Shown: positions 10,301 through 17,741 of the stretch, one piece after another
How the letters are laid out: the number at the start of each line of letters is the position of its first letter
Numbering within the stretch: the stretch's first letter is position 1
Origin: Azospirillum sp. SYSU D00513
GTDB lineage: Bacteria > Pseudomonadota > Alphaproteobacteria > Azospirillales > Azospirillaceae
Assembly (NCBI RefSeq): GCF_017356015.1
Contig: NZ_JAFIQV010000029.1
Span: 1 to 64,000 of the forward strand
Direction of reading: 5' to 3'
Length of the DNA: 64,000 nt
The notes under the pieces: generated by a model
What the model was told of the DNA's origin: nothing
Databases searched by the model: none
The model's input: the letters and a program-made list of their open reading frames with translations, nothing else
Position numbers and translations under genes: made by a program

Positions 10301-10795
10301 CCGGGCGTGCCGGTGGGCGGGCGGCTGCGGGTGCGCGGGCCCAACGTCATGAAGGGCTACCTGCACGCCGACCGGCCGGGCGAGATCCACCCGCCCGACG
10401 GCGGCTGGCACGACACCGGCGACATCGTGGACATCGACGCCGACGGCTTCCTGCGCATCGTCGGCCGGGTCAAGCGCTTCGCCAAGGTGGCGGGGGAAAT
10501 GATCCCGCTGGGTCTCGTGGAGGAGATGGCGGTCCTCGCCGACCCGGATGCCCCGCACGCGGCGGTGGCGCTGCCCGACCCCAGGCGCGGCGAGCGCATC
10601 GTCCTGGTCACCACCGGCGCGGCACTGACGCGCGACGCGCTGGTGGCCGCCGCCCGCGCCAAGGGTGCCCCGGAGATCGCCATCCCCCGCGATATCCTGC
10701 GCGTTCCCGCCATTCCGCTGCTTGGGACGGGCAAGACCGACTATCCGGCGGTGGCGCGCCTCGCCGCCGAGGCGCTGGCCGGGCAGGAGGCGTGA
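7367..10795 (+). CDS. aas: Three-domain LplT-like MFS / PlsC acyltransferase / acyl-ACP or acyl-CoA ligase
   Basis: 1142 residues in one frame. Residues about 1-420 are an MFS carrier of the lysophospholipid (LplT) type (FLTQFLGAFGDNVLRGA). Residues about 430-620 are a PlsC-type acyltransferase with NHQSFLD (about 463) and FPEGRI (about 531). Residues about 640-1142 are an AMP-forming ligase with FTSGSEGPPKG (about 801), YGTTE (about 942) and a late catalytic-lysine segment (GTGKTDYP). In enterobacteria LplT and Aas are separate proteins that import lysophospholipid and re-acylate it at the inner membrane; here the steps are fused, as in several other proteobacteria. RBS AAGGGAG precedes the ATG. 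Cotranscribed with the TetR gene. Confidence 0.88.
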   Translation: MSQLALLASRRFLPLFLTQFLGAFGDNVLRGAIAVLAVYGVSGGGLSEGDGSDGALISTLAAGAFTLPFLILSATAGQMADRFDRTLVARAVKVAEIGLMAVASYAILGANLTLLIAVLVGMGAHSTVFGPVKYGLLPDLLAADRLPAANGLVEAGTFVAILLGTIAGGSLALADPWAVPALLGASAVFGLLASLLIPRAGNADPSVRVGLNPVSATLRVLRSVAHDRASMRAIYGISVFWGVGAVVMAQFPAIARGSLGTDSNGATMLLAVFAVGVAVGSIAAGMGHRTPSVADARRAAVAGLVAALAGAALPFLTPSSPSLEPLSPMMLLAEPWALPLLLDLFVIAAAGGAFAVPLYALIQHRAEVSARARVIAAANMINALFMVVGSALATLMLMLGLSPLAVAAWGGASMLVAVLLALSIEAKAMGQALFRGVFRLAFRVELRGAEHLQGLEGAAVVTPNHQSFLDGALLAAFLPGMRFAVDSFIARNPLVKPFLALADHVTIDPTNPLGTRVLARTLAEGEKICIFPEGRITVTGSLMKINGGPGMLADKARCPVVPVCIEGAQRSLLSRMHGRLRLGLFPRIVITVMPPVATPELGGLIGKKRRAALKSWLSRVMTETVFAARQRPETLALALLEAGRSTGKGAAAVQDGDFTTLSYRALTARSLVLGRILTQGTAPGEAVGVLLPTASPTAAVFFGLAAHGRPAAMLNFTAGPDSLMAACRAAGVRRIVTSAQFVEKGRLGPLVDTLSADHSIVYLEDVRQGLGLSDKLRGLAAMLSPEWFLPPQGKREDVAAILFTSGSEGPPKGVALTHDNLLANMAQIASVVDFTRQDTVFNCLPVFHSFGLTGGLLLPVLNGVKTVLYPNPRHVRLIPELIYQTNATILFGTDFFLNAWARSADPYDFRSVRMAFAGAERLQEETRRLYADRLRVHVLEGYGTTETSPVIAVNTPARFRPGSVGQLLPGMEAELTPVPGVPVGGRLRVRGPNVMKGYLHADRPGEIHPPDGGWHDTGDIVDIDADGFLRIVGRVKRFAKVAGEMIPLGLVEEMAVLADPDAPHAAVALPDPRRGERIVLVTTGAALTRDALVAAARAKGAPEIAIPRDILRVPAIPLLGTGKTDYPAVARLAAEALAGQEA

Positions 10796-10806
10796 CGGCA
10801 AAGGAG

Positions 10807-10832
10807 AAGGGGCGGAATCTCCTCCGCCCCTT
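10807..10832. terminator. Probable terminator hairpin between convergent aas and kgtP
   Basis: Ten-base perfect arms (10807-10816 and 10823-10832) with a six-base loop sit in the 60-base gap between two convergent genes. There is no U-tract, so termination efficiency is uncertain. Confidence 0.5.
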
Positions 10833-10855
10833 CGGCCACGGTGTCGAGGAATCCC

Positions 10856-12151
10856 TCAGCCGTGATCGCGCAGGTAGCCCGACCGCCGGGGGTCCGGCAT
10901 GCGGATCGACACCAGCAGGCTGATGGCGGCCAGCACCGTGACGTACCAGAAGAAGCTCTCCTCCAGGCCGACCGACTTCAGCCAGAGCGCCACATATTCG
11001 GCGGTGCCGCCGAACAGGGCGTTCGCCACGGCGTAGGACAGGCCGACGCCCAGCGCGCGCACCTCCGGCGGGAACATCTCGGCTTTGATGAGGCCGCTGA
11101 TGGAGGTGTAGAAGCTGACGATGGCGAGCGCCAGGATGATCAGCCCGAAGGCCGCGTAGGGGCTCGTCACGTCGCGCAGCCCGTGCAGGATCGGCACCGT
11201 GCAGAGCGTGGCGAGCGCGCCGAACAGGATCATCGAGGTGCGCCGCCCGATCCGGTCCGACAGGGCGCCGAACAGCGGCTGCAGCACCATGTAGACGAAC
11301 AGCGCCCCTGTCATCACCGAACTGGCCGTCCTGGCGTCCATGCCCGCGCTGTTGACCAGGTATTTCTGCATGTAGGTGGTGAAGGTGTAGAAGGTCAGCG
11401 AGCCGCCCGCCGTGAAGCCGACCACGGTCAGGAAGGCCCATTTGTGCTTCAGCAGGCCGCTCAGCGTGCCGGCGTCCTTGCTCTTGCGGGTCTCGGCGGT
11501 CGAGGTCTCCTCCAGCGAGCTGCGCAGGAACAGCGCGATCACCGCCGCCAGCGCGCCGATGAAGAAGGGAACGCGCCAGCCCCAGTCGTGCAGCTGTTCG
11601 TTCGACAAGGTCTGCTGGAGGATCACCAGTACGAACAGCGCCACGAGCTGCCCGCCGATCAGCGTGACGTACTGGAAGGAGGCGAAGAAGCCGCGCCGGC
11701 CGCGCAGGGCCACCTCGCTCATGTAGGTGGCGCTGGTGCCGTACTCGCCGCCGACCGACAGGCCCTGGGCGAGCCGGGCGAGCAGAAGCAGAAGCGGGGC
11801 CAGCGCTCCGATGCTCTCGTAGGTCGGCAGGCAGGCGATCACCAGCGACCCGCCGCACATCATCAAAACGGAGATCATCATGGAGGCGCGGCGGCCGTAC
11901 TTGTCGGCGATGCGGCCGAACAGCCAGCCGCCGATCGGGCGCATCAGGAAGCCCGCCGCGAAGACGCCCGCCGTGTTCAGCAGCTGGGTCGTCGGATCGC
12001 CGGAGGGGAAGAAGGACGGCGCGAAGTAGATCGCGCAAAACGAGTAGACATAGAAGTCATACCACTCCACCAGGTTGCCGGACGAGGCACCGACGATGGC
12101 GAGAATGCTGCGGCGGACCTCCGCCGCAGTGTGTTCAGGCTGAACGGTCAA
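10856..12151 (-). CDS. kgtP: Alpha-ketoglutarate permease (MHS family, MFS)
   Basis: 431 residues, twelve predicted membrane segments. The protein follows E. coli KgtP closely from end to end: AIVGASSGNLVEWYDFYVYS, then GVFAAGFLMRPIGGWLFGR, GLSVGGEYGTSATYMSE, and FYTFTTYMQKYLVN. KgtP is a proton symporter for 2-oxoglutarate in the cytoplasmic membrane, so this gene likely supports growth on dicarboxylates. It is transcribed alone, facing away from the Xre gene. A 17-bp palindrome about 107 bases upstream is a candidate operator. Confidence 0.93.
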   Translation of the reverse strand: MTVQPEHTAAEVRRSILAIVGASSGNLVEWYDFYVYSFCAIYFAPSFFPSGDPTTQLLNTAGVFAAGFLMRPIGGWLFGRIADKYGRRASMMISVLMMCGGSLVIACLPTYESIGALAPLLLLLARLAQGLSVGGEYGTSATYMSEVALRGRRGFFASFQYVTLIGGQLVALFVLVILQQTLSNEQLHDWGWRVPFFIGALAAVIALFLRSSLEETSTAETRKSKDAGTLSGLLKHKWAFLTVVGFTAGGSLTFYTFTTYMQKYLVNSAGMDARTASSVMTGALFVYMVLQPLFGALSDRIGRRTSMILFGALATLCTVPILHGLRDVTSPYAAFGLIILALAIVSFYTSISGLIKAEMFPPEVRALGVGLSYAVANALFGGTAEYVALWLKSVGLEESFFWYVTVLAAISLLVSIRMPDPRRSGYLRDHG

Positions 12152-12257
12152 GTTGGTCCTAGCTCCTGTCAGCCCCGCCGGCCGGGATCGCCGCCGGCAT
12201 CCTGGTCGGACGGGGCAGGGCTCCGGGCCGGGGGAAGCAGAACGATACGGAAGAGAA

Positions 12258-12274
12258 GATCAGTTCCACTGATC
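12258..12274. promoter_or_regulatory. 17-bp palindrome upstream of kgtP
   Basis: GATCAGT-TCC-ACTGATC is a perfect inverted repeat with seven-base arms, placed about 107 bases upstream of the kgtP start. It is a plausible binding site for a regulator of kgtP; no regulator gene adjoins kgtP. Confidence 0.45.
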
Positions 12275-12583
12275 ATTCCGGGCGCAGCGCGAAAACTGCA
12301 TAGTTGGCTATCGTAACGCTTTGCTGGACATGATCAAACAATTCCGTGACTCGAAAATATCACGCGGCCATTCGGATTGTTTCTTGGAAGAGCGGTTTAG
12401 GGGCTGGCTTGTTGCGAGGCGGGACTGTTCCGATGCCTCCGTGCCAATGTGCCAGGGCAGGGAATGCATTGTTCGCCGCCTGACCGCCCTTTGTTTCACC
12501 CACCTCCATAGGGACCCCTCCAACGGCGATGTTAATTGCAATACATTCCAAGTTAAGTGCATTTCCGGTGGGTAATTCGGAAC
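12275..12583. other. Intergenic stretch between kgtP and the Xre regulator
   Basis: About 310 bases without a credible gene: the short open frames here have no ribosome binding site and no recognisable product. The last 60 bases are A+T-rich, with repeated TGCAAT/TTGCA-like words around 12535-12595, and probably carry the promoter and autoregulatory site of the following Xre gene. Confidence 0.5.
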
Positions 12584-12898
12584 ATGTTGCAATTTGGCCT
12601 GATGGCTCCCGGTGATATCGCCCATGGCGTGGCCGAACGCGCGCGCAGCAGGAGGTTGGGCTTAGGCCTGACCCAAGCGGAGCTTTCGGAACGGGCAAGC
12701 GTCAACATCTGGTCGTTGAGGCGTTTCGAGGCGACCGGCAAGATTGCCTTCGACGCCCTCATCCGGATCGCCTTCGTACTCGACGCCGTCGAAGAGTTCG
12801 GCGGTCTATTTCCCGAACCCGAATTCCGCAGCCCCGACGAGCTGATCTCCCGGCCCAAACGGCAACGCGGCAGGCGGAAGGGGAGGGCGGCCGATTGA
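12584..12898 (+). CDS. Xre-family HTH protein, HigA/HipB-like (orphan antitoxin type)
   Basis: 104 residues from the ATG at 12584 (MLQFGLMAPGD). A GTG at 12557 would add nine residues but has no ribosome binding site. The Cro/C1 helix-turn-helix spans about residues 20-75 (RRLGLGLTQAELSERASVN, then SLRRFEATGKIAFDALIRIA). The basic tail PKRQRGRRKGRAAD is typical of the antitoxin encoded just before hipA-type kinases in proteobacteria. No hipA gene follows: downstream there is only about 70 bases of open frame and then a small exported protein. It may be an orphan antitoxin or a stand-alone regulator. Confidence 0.8.
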   Translation: MLQFGLMAPGDIAHGVAERARSRRLGLGLTQAELSERASVNIWSLRRFEATGKIAFDALIRIAFVLDAVEEFGGLFPEPEFRSPDELISRPKRQRGRRKGRAAD

Positions 12899-13078
12899 AG
12901 CGTATCAATCTCCTCCAGGTGTCTCTCCGCCCGTTGACCAAACACGGCTCCGACCCCCTTGCCCGACCCCCGCCGGAGACAAGTTGGGGCCGCGCATCTT
13001 TGTCCGTTGTGGCGGCGGGAAGGGGGGCGGAAAAGGGAGGCGGGCCGGTTGGGGCCGTCAATGGATGGGGACTCTACG

Positions 13079-13534
13079 ATGCGTGCGAGCGTTGCGGGTG
13101 TGTGTGCGTTTGTGGTGATGGCCGGTGCGGCGCTGGCGGTGTCGCCCGCCCAGGCGAAGGAGCCGGCGGCCTGTCAGGCGATTTCCTTCCGTCCGCTTCT
13201 GCCGGGCGCGCCCGACGGCGTGCAGGATGCCGGGCTGAAGCCGACCAAGTCCGGCCGGGTCGAGATCAAGGCCGACGTGCAGGGCGGCAACGCGACGAAC
13301 TACTTCATGACGCTGAAGGGCAACAAGGTCGAGGCCGGCACCGGCGGCCCGAAGGTGTCCGACGGCTGCCTGAAGGCCAAGAACGTGGCGCTGCCTTACA
13401 AGACGCAGACCGCCGGCGCCTGCACGGGCGAGCGCTTCCGCGTGGTGATCGAGCGGCAGGGCGAGAAGCGCGTCGCGCAGTTCTTCGGCCTGCACGGCGA
13501 GGCCTGGGAACACTGCTCCAGCGCGGTCATGTGA
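13079..13534 (+). CDS. Small exported protein of unknown function
   Basis: 151 residues. The ATG at 13079 is chosen because a clear Sec signal follows (hydrophobic core SVAGVCAFVVMAGAALAV, cleavage after SPAQA). An upstream ATG at 13061 would bury the signal behind six residues. The mature part is about 125 residues, with four cysteines that could form two disulphides, and no recognised domain. It is monocistronic and closed by a strong terminator. Probably periplasmic; function unknown. Confidence 0.75.
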   Translation: MRASVAGVCAFVVMAGAALAVSPAQAKEPAACQAISFRPLLPGAPDGVQDAGLKPTKSGRVEIKADVQGGNATNYFMTLKGNKVEAGTGGPKVSDGCLKAKNVALPYKTQTAGACTGERFRVVIERQGEKRVAQFFGLHGEAWEHCSSAVM

Positions 13535-13584
13535 GCTGGCGGCGTGATCGGGGCGGCGGCGGCCGCTCCGCCGCGCGTGGCAGG

Positions 13585-13617
13585 AAAGGCGGCCGGGGGA
13601 AGCTCCCGGCCGCCTTT
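13585..13617. terminator. Strong bidirectional intrinsic terminator
   Basis: A 13-bp perfect G+C-rich stem (13585-13597 with 13605-13617) and seven-base loop is followed by a T6 run on the plus strand and preceded by an A run that serves the minus strand. It separates the convergent exported-protein gene and solute-receptor gene. Confidence 0.9.
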
Positions 13618-13622
13618 TTTCG

Positions 13623-14903
13623 TCAGCCCTTCTTCATCAGCGGGCAATCGGATTCCGACAGCGGCCGGTAGGCCTGCTCCGCCGGGATCACCGCCTTGAT
13701 GGTGTAGTAGTCCCAGGGGCCCTTGCTCTCCGCCGGGGTCTTCACCTGGACCAGATACATGTCGTGGACCATGCGGCCGTCCTCGCGCAGCCGGCCGTTG
13801 CGGGCGAAGAAGTCCTTGATCGGCAGCTCGCGCATCTTGGCGACCACGGCCTTGCCGTTGTCGGTCCCGGCGGCCTCGACCGCGCGCAGGTAATGCAGCA
13901 CGCCCGAATAGTCGCCGGCCTGCGTCATGGTCGGCATCGCGCCGTTCATGCGCTGGGCGTAGCGCTTGGCGAAGGCGCGGGTCTGCTCGTCCATGTCCCA
14001 GTAATAGCCGGTCGTCAGGATCAGCCCCTGCGCCGTCTCCAGCCCGAGCGCGTGGATGTCGGAGATGAAGGCCAGCAGCGCCGCCATGGACTGGCCGCCG
14101 CGGGTGATGCCGAACTCGGCCGCCTGCTTGATGGCGTTGGTGGTGTCGTTGCCGGCGTTGGCGAGCGCGATCACCTTGGCGCCGGACGCCTGCGCCTGCA
14201 GCAGGAAGGAGGAGAAGTCGCTGTTCGGGAAGGGGTGGCGGGCCGACCCGACCACCTGGCCGCCGCCGGCCTTCACGAATTGCGAGGTGGTCGCCTCCAG
14301 GTCGCGGCCGAAGGCGTAGTCGGCCGACAGGAAGTACCAAGTGTTGCCGCCGGCCTTCACCGCCTCGGTCCCGGTGCCCCGCGCCATGGCGTAATTGTCG
14401 TAGGCCCAGTGGATGCCGGTGGGGGTGCAGTTCGGCCCGGTCAGCGCGGTGGTGCCGGAGCCGTTGTTGATGGTGACGACACCGCGTTCGCCGGCGAGTT
14501 GCTGGACGGCGAGTCCGACCGAGGAGGTGACCATGTCGATGATGACGTCCACCCCCTCGTTGTCGATCCAGCGGCGGGCGACGGCCGAGCCGATGTCCGG
14601 CTTGTTCTGGTGGTCGGCGAAGACCAGCTCGATGGGCTTGCCATTGACCTTGCCGCCGAAATCCTCGATCGCCAGCCGCGCCGCCTCGATGGCGCCCTGG
14701 CCGCCGATGGCGGAATAGGTGCCGGACATGTCGGTCAGCACGCCGATCTTCACGCTGTCGTTGCTGAGCTGCGCCTGCGCGGTGCCGGTCGCGGCGGCGA
14801 GCGAGAGTCCGGCCAGCAGGCCGGCGGCAAGGGCCGGCCGTTTGATGGGCCGTTTCAGGGGCCGCTTCATGGGCGGCTTGCGCGTCGTGGTCGTCTGCTT
14901 CAT
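13623..14903 (-). CDS. Periplasmic solute-binding protein, branched-chain amino acid (Liv) type
   Basis: About 426 residues. The ATG at 14903 (MKQTTTTRK) has AGGGA eight bases upstream; another ATG at 14912 has no room for a ribosome binding site. The N-terminus is odd: a long basic stretch (KPPMKRPLKRPIKRP) precedes the hydrophobic signal core, with cleavage after GTAQA. The rest is a type I periplasmic binding fold (VKIGVLTDMSGTYSAIGGQG, then ADHQNKPDIG). Receptors of this group often carry aromatic or carboxylic acids rather than amino acids. No permease or ATPase genes adjoin it. It lies next to acyl-CoA degradation genes, so it may capture an aliphatic or aromatic acid. Ligand unknown. 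Confidence 0.85.
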   Translation of the reverse strand: MKQTTTTRKPPMKRPLKRPIKRPALAAGLLAGLSLAAATGTAQAQLSNDSVKIGVLTDMSGTYSAIGGQGAIEAARLAIEDFGGKVNGKPIELVFADHQNKPDIGSAVARRWIDNEGVDVIIDMVTSSVGLAVQQLAGERGVVTINNGSGTTALTGPNCTPTGIHWAYDNYAMARGTGTEAVKAGGNTWYFLSADYAFGRDLEATTSQFVKAGGGQVVGSARHPFPNSDFSSFLLQAQASGAKVIALANAGNDTTNAIKQAAEFGITRGGQSMAALLAFISDIHALGLETAQGLILTTGYYWDMDEQTRAFAKRYAQRMNGAMPTMTQAGDYSGVLHYLRAVEAAGTDNGKAVVAKMRELPIKDFFARNGRLREDGRMVHDMYLVQVKTPAESKGPWDYYTIKAVIPAEQAYRPLSESDCPLMKKG

Positions 14904-15050
14904 GCGTTTCATCCCTGTTCTTTATGGTTCGGCGTTCGGGTGCGGACGTTTCCTTGAGGCCTGGATGGGGACGGTTCCGGTTTCCTCCTGCTGTGGGTCC
15001 CTGTTTGCCGCGGGCCGTTCCCCTACCTGATGGCAGGAGGGAAAAGCCGC

Positions 15051-15446
15051 TCAGCCGCGCGGCGGCACGGAATTCAGATGCTTGGGGTTGGAGACGGCGA
15101 GCCGCGCCCACGTCAGCGCCCACAGGGTGTCGCGCAGCTCGTCGGCGCTCCCCAGCCGGCCGTCGAAGGCGCCCTCCGTGATGGCGGTGCAGAGCCGGCG
15201 CGACAGGTTCGGCACGTCGCCCTCCGCGCCGGTGAGGCGGCGGAGCGCGTCCGCGAGCGCCGGATCCTCCCGGACGGTCAGTTCCCGCTCCGCGATGGAC
15301 AGCGCGTTGGCGATCATCAGCGCGGCGAAGCGCTGTTCGGCCGGAACGGCGGGCAGCACCGTTTCCCGGAAGGTCTTCAGCGCGATGGCGATCAGCCCGG
15401 CGGCGTCCGGGGTATCGAGCGGCGTTGCTAAGTCCTCGCCCGTCAT
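15051..15446 (-). CDS. DUF6285 family protein of an acyl-CoA dehydrogenase cluster
   Basis: 131 residues from the ATG at 15446, which overlaps the previous gene's stop by four bases (ATGA), showing translational coupling. Sequence such as TFRETVLPAVPAEQRFAALM, then ANALSIAERELTV, matches the small helical proteins found after APH-type kinase and acyl-CoA dehydrogenase genes in alphaproteobacteria and actinobacteria. Biochemical role is unknown; conserved linkage suggests an accessory subunit or chaperone for the kinase or dehydrogenase. Confidence 0.75.
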   Translation of the reverse strand: MTGEDLATPLDTPDAAGLIAIALKTFRETVLPAVPAEQRFAALMIANALSIAERELTVREDPALADALRRLTGAEGDVPNLSRRLCTAITEGAFDGRLGSADELRDTLWALTWARLAVSNPKHLNSVPPRG

Positions 15447-16519
15447 GCGGCTCCCCCGTCGATCGCGTCCAGATGCAGAAGCAGGTCGTGTTCGATCTCT
15501 GGCAGCATCCGGCCGGTCAGGGCCAGCTCCAGCGACGGCTCGCGGCCCGACGTGTGGCGGCGCCCCTGCTGGATGGCGATGGTCGCCCAGCGCAGATAGG
15601 CCGAGGCCTCCCAATAGGCGACCCGAGGTTCGTCCACCCGGCGGCCGGAGGTCTCCTCATAGCCGGCGTAAAAGTCGGCGCGGCCGGCGATGCCGCCGGC
15701 CTCACGCTCGAACCGGCCGAAGCGCCAGGAGCGCGCGCAGAACCAGCCGAGATCCTCCATCGGGTCGGACCAGCCCGCGAATTCCCAGTCGAGGATGGCG
15801 GTGAGCCGGCCGTCCCGGACCATGTAGTTGCCGGTGCGGTAGTCGCGGTGGCACAGCACGGTCTCGCCCGGCGGCGGCGCCTTCACCTCCAGCCAGCGCA
15901 GGCCATAGGCCAGCACGGGATCCTCGTCGGCCAGCGCGCCCGCCCAGTCCCGGTACTGGCGGGCGGCGTCCAGCGCCGGGCCGTTGCGGGGCAGGGGCAG
16001 GAAGTCCAGACCTTCCGCGCCCGGTCCTCCGGGCCGGACGGTGTGCAGCCGCCCGAGCTGCCGGCCCAGCTCGCGGGCCAGCTCCGGCTGGGGCGCGTCG
16101 CTCTTCACCACGCGGAAGCCGGCGGCCACCCCCTCGGCCCGGCGCATGAGGTAGAAGGGCCGGCCGAGCAGCCCCGCATCCGCGCAGGCGGCCAGCGGTT
16201 CCGGCGCCGCCACCCCCGCCGCGAAGGCGGCGCGCAGCACCGCGAACTCCTGCGGCTTGCCGAGGCTCGCCGACACCTCCATCGGCGGGGCGGCGCGCAG
16301 CACGACCGCGTGCCGGCCGTCGAGCGGCCCGCCCTCCACCGCCAGCGTCAGGGCCAGGTTCTCCGAGATGGCCCCGCCGCCGAGGCGGCTGACCTCAGAC
16401 ACCGCGGCGCGGATTGCCCCCAGCCGGTCCGCCAGCCAGGATTCCAGGCGCGGGCGCGTGTCTTCATTGATCAGCCCGCCATCACTCGGTGTGCCATTGA
16501 TTGGTCCGCCGGCGCTCAT
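15443..16519 (-). CDS. APH-type phosphotransferase of fatty-acid catabolism (ACAD10/11-like kinase)
   Basis: 358 residues; start at 16519, overlapping the dehydrogenase stop by four bases. Kinase motifs are clear: the catalytic-loop segment LCHRDYRTGNYMV and the metal-binding AILDWEFAGWSDPMEDLG. The family is named for aminoglycoside kinases, but this subgroup is fused to acyl-CoA dehydrogenase in animal ACAD10/ACAD11, where hydroxy-acyl-CoA is phosphorylated and then converted to an enoyl-CoA. The operon places both halves side by side, so phosphorylation of a 4-hydroxyacyl-CoA is a reasonable inference. Confidence 0.85.
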   Translation of the reverse strand: MSAGGPINGTPSDGGLINEDTRPRLESWLADRLGAIRAAVSEVSRLGGGAISENLALTLAVEGGPLDGRHAVVLRAAPPMEVSASLGKPQEFAVLRAAFAAGVAAPEPLAACADAGLLGRPFYLMRRAEGVAAGFRVVKSDAPQPELARELGRQLGRLHTVRPGGPGAEGLDFLPLPRNGPALDAARQYRDWAGALADEDPVLAYGLRWLEVKAPPPGETVLCHRDYRTGNYMVRDGRLTAILDWEFAGWSDPMEDLGWFCARSWRFGRFEREAGGIAGRADFYAGYEETSGRRVDEPRVAYWEASAYLRWATIAIQQGRRHTSGREPSLELALTGRMLPEIEHDLLLHLDAIDGGAA

Positions 16520-17712
16520 GGCCAGCCCCAGAAGCCGTCGCCTTCCTTCAGGTAAATGCCGCTCAGCACCATCTTGTGGACCTCCGACGCGCCGTCCACC
16601 AGCTTGGCCTGGCGGGCGTAGCGGTAGATCCATTCCAGCACCGTGTCCTTGGAGTAGCCGCGTGCGCCGCAGAGCTGGATGGCGGTGTCCACCGCCTTGT
16701 GGAGCGTGTCGGCGACATGGACCTTCGCCATCGACACCTCCTTGCGGGCGAAGTCGCCCGTGTTGAGCTTCCAGGCGGCCTTCATGACCAGCAGCCGCGC
16801 GATCTCGATCTGCATGGCGATGTCGCCGAGCATCCACTGGACGCTCTCCCGGTCGGCCAGCCGGATGCCGAAGCCCTCGCGCTCCCGCACATAGTCGGCG
16901 GCGATCTCCATGGAACGCTTGGCGAGGCCGGTCCAGCGCATGCAGTGCGTCAGCCGCGCCGGCCCCAGCCGGATCTGCGTCAGCTTCAGCCCGTCCCCGA
17001 CGTTCATCAGCACGTTCTCGTCGGGCACCTCCAGCTCGTGGAACAGCAGCTCGCAATGGCCGCCATGCTCCTCCGGCCCCATGATCGGGATGCGGCGCAC
17101 GATCTCCCATCCCGGCTGGTCCCGGTCGAAGAGGAAGGCGGTCAGCCCCTTGCGCTTGTCGTCGGAGGTGCGGGCCATCAGGATGAAGTGCTGCGCCTCG
17201 CCCGCCCCGGTGATGAACCATTTACGGCCCGAAATGACCCAGCGGTCGCCACGCCTCTCCGCCTTGGTGGCGATCATCGAGGGGTCGGAGCCGCCGCCTG
17301 GGCTCGGCTCGGTCATTGCGAAGGCGGAACGGACCTTGCCGTCGATGATCGGCTGGAGCCAGCGTTCCTTCTGCGCCTCGGTCCCGACCTTGTTCAGCAC
17401 CATCATGTTGCCGTCGTCGGGAGCGGCCGAATTGAAGACGACCGGGCCGAAGATGGAGCGGTTCATCTCCTCGTAGCAGGGGGCCATGCCGGCGATGCCC
17501 AGCCCCTGCCCGCCGCGCTCCTTGGGCATCTGGAGCGACCACAGCCCGGCGGACTTCGCCTCGGCCCGCAGGCGCCGCAGCGGCTCCTGGGCGATGTTCT
17601 CATGCTCGTCCCAGTTCGCGCGGTCGGCCTCGACGGGCAGGATGCGCTCCTCGACGAAGGCGCGCACGCGGCGCCGGTAATCCTCGATCTCGGGCGGCAG
17701 GGTGAAATCCAT
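16516..17712 (-). CDS. Acyl-CoA dehydrogenase (ACAD11-like)
   Basis: 398 residues from the ATG at 17712 (MDFTLPPEIEDYRRRVRAFV), with AAGGA upstream. FAD-dependent acyl-CoA dehydrogenase fold: flavin- and substrate-contact segments FAMTEPSPGGGSDPSMI and RWVISGRKWFITGAG, and C-terminal QLCGARGYSKDTVLEWIYR. It fits the ACAD10/11-type group that sits beside APH-type kinases. The chain length of its substrate cannot be read from sequence. The stop overlaps the kinase start, so the two are translationally coupled. Confidence 0.9.
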   Translation of the reverse strand: MDFTLPPEIEDYRRRVRAFVEERILPVEADRANWDEHENIAQEPLRRLRAEAKSAGLWSLQMPKERGGQGLGIAGMAPCYEEMNRSIFGPVVFNSAAPDDGNMMVLNKVGTEAQKERWLQPIIDGKVRSAFAMTEPSPGGGSDPSMIATKAERRGDRWVISGRKWFITGAGEAQHFILMARTSDDKRKGLTAFLFDRDQPGWEIVRRIPIMGPEEHGGHCELLFHELEVPDENVLMNVGDGLKLTQIRLGPARLTHCMRWTGLAKRSMEIAADYVREREGFGIRLADRESVQWMLGDIAMQIEIARLLVMKAAWKLNTGDFARKEVSMAKVHVADTLHKAVDTAIQLCGARGYSKDTVLEWIYRYARQAKLVDGASEVHKMVLSGIYLKEGDGFWGWP

Positions 17713-17741
17713 GATGGTCCTTGTCCTCTCTATCCGGGCCT

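Noticed and set aside
12321..12575. 84-codon open frame upstream of the Xre gene
   Set aside because: Starts at TTG without a ribosome binding site, unusual composition and no recognisable protein.
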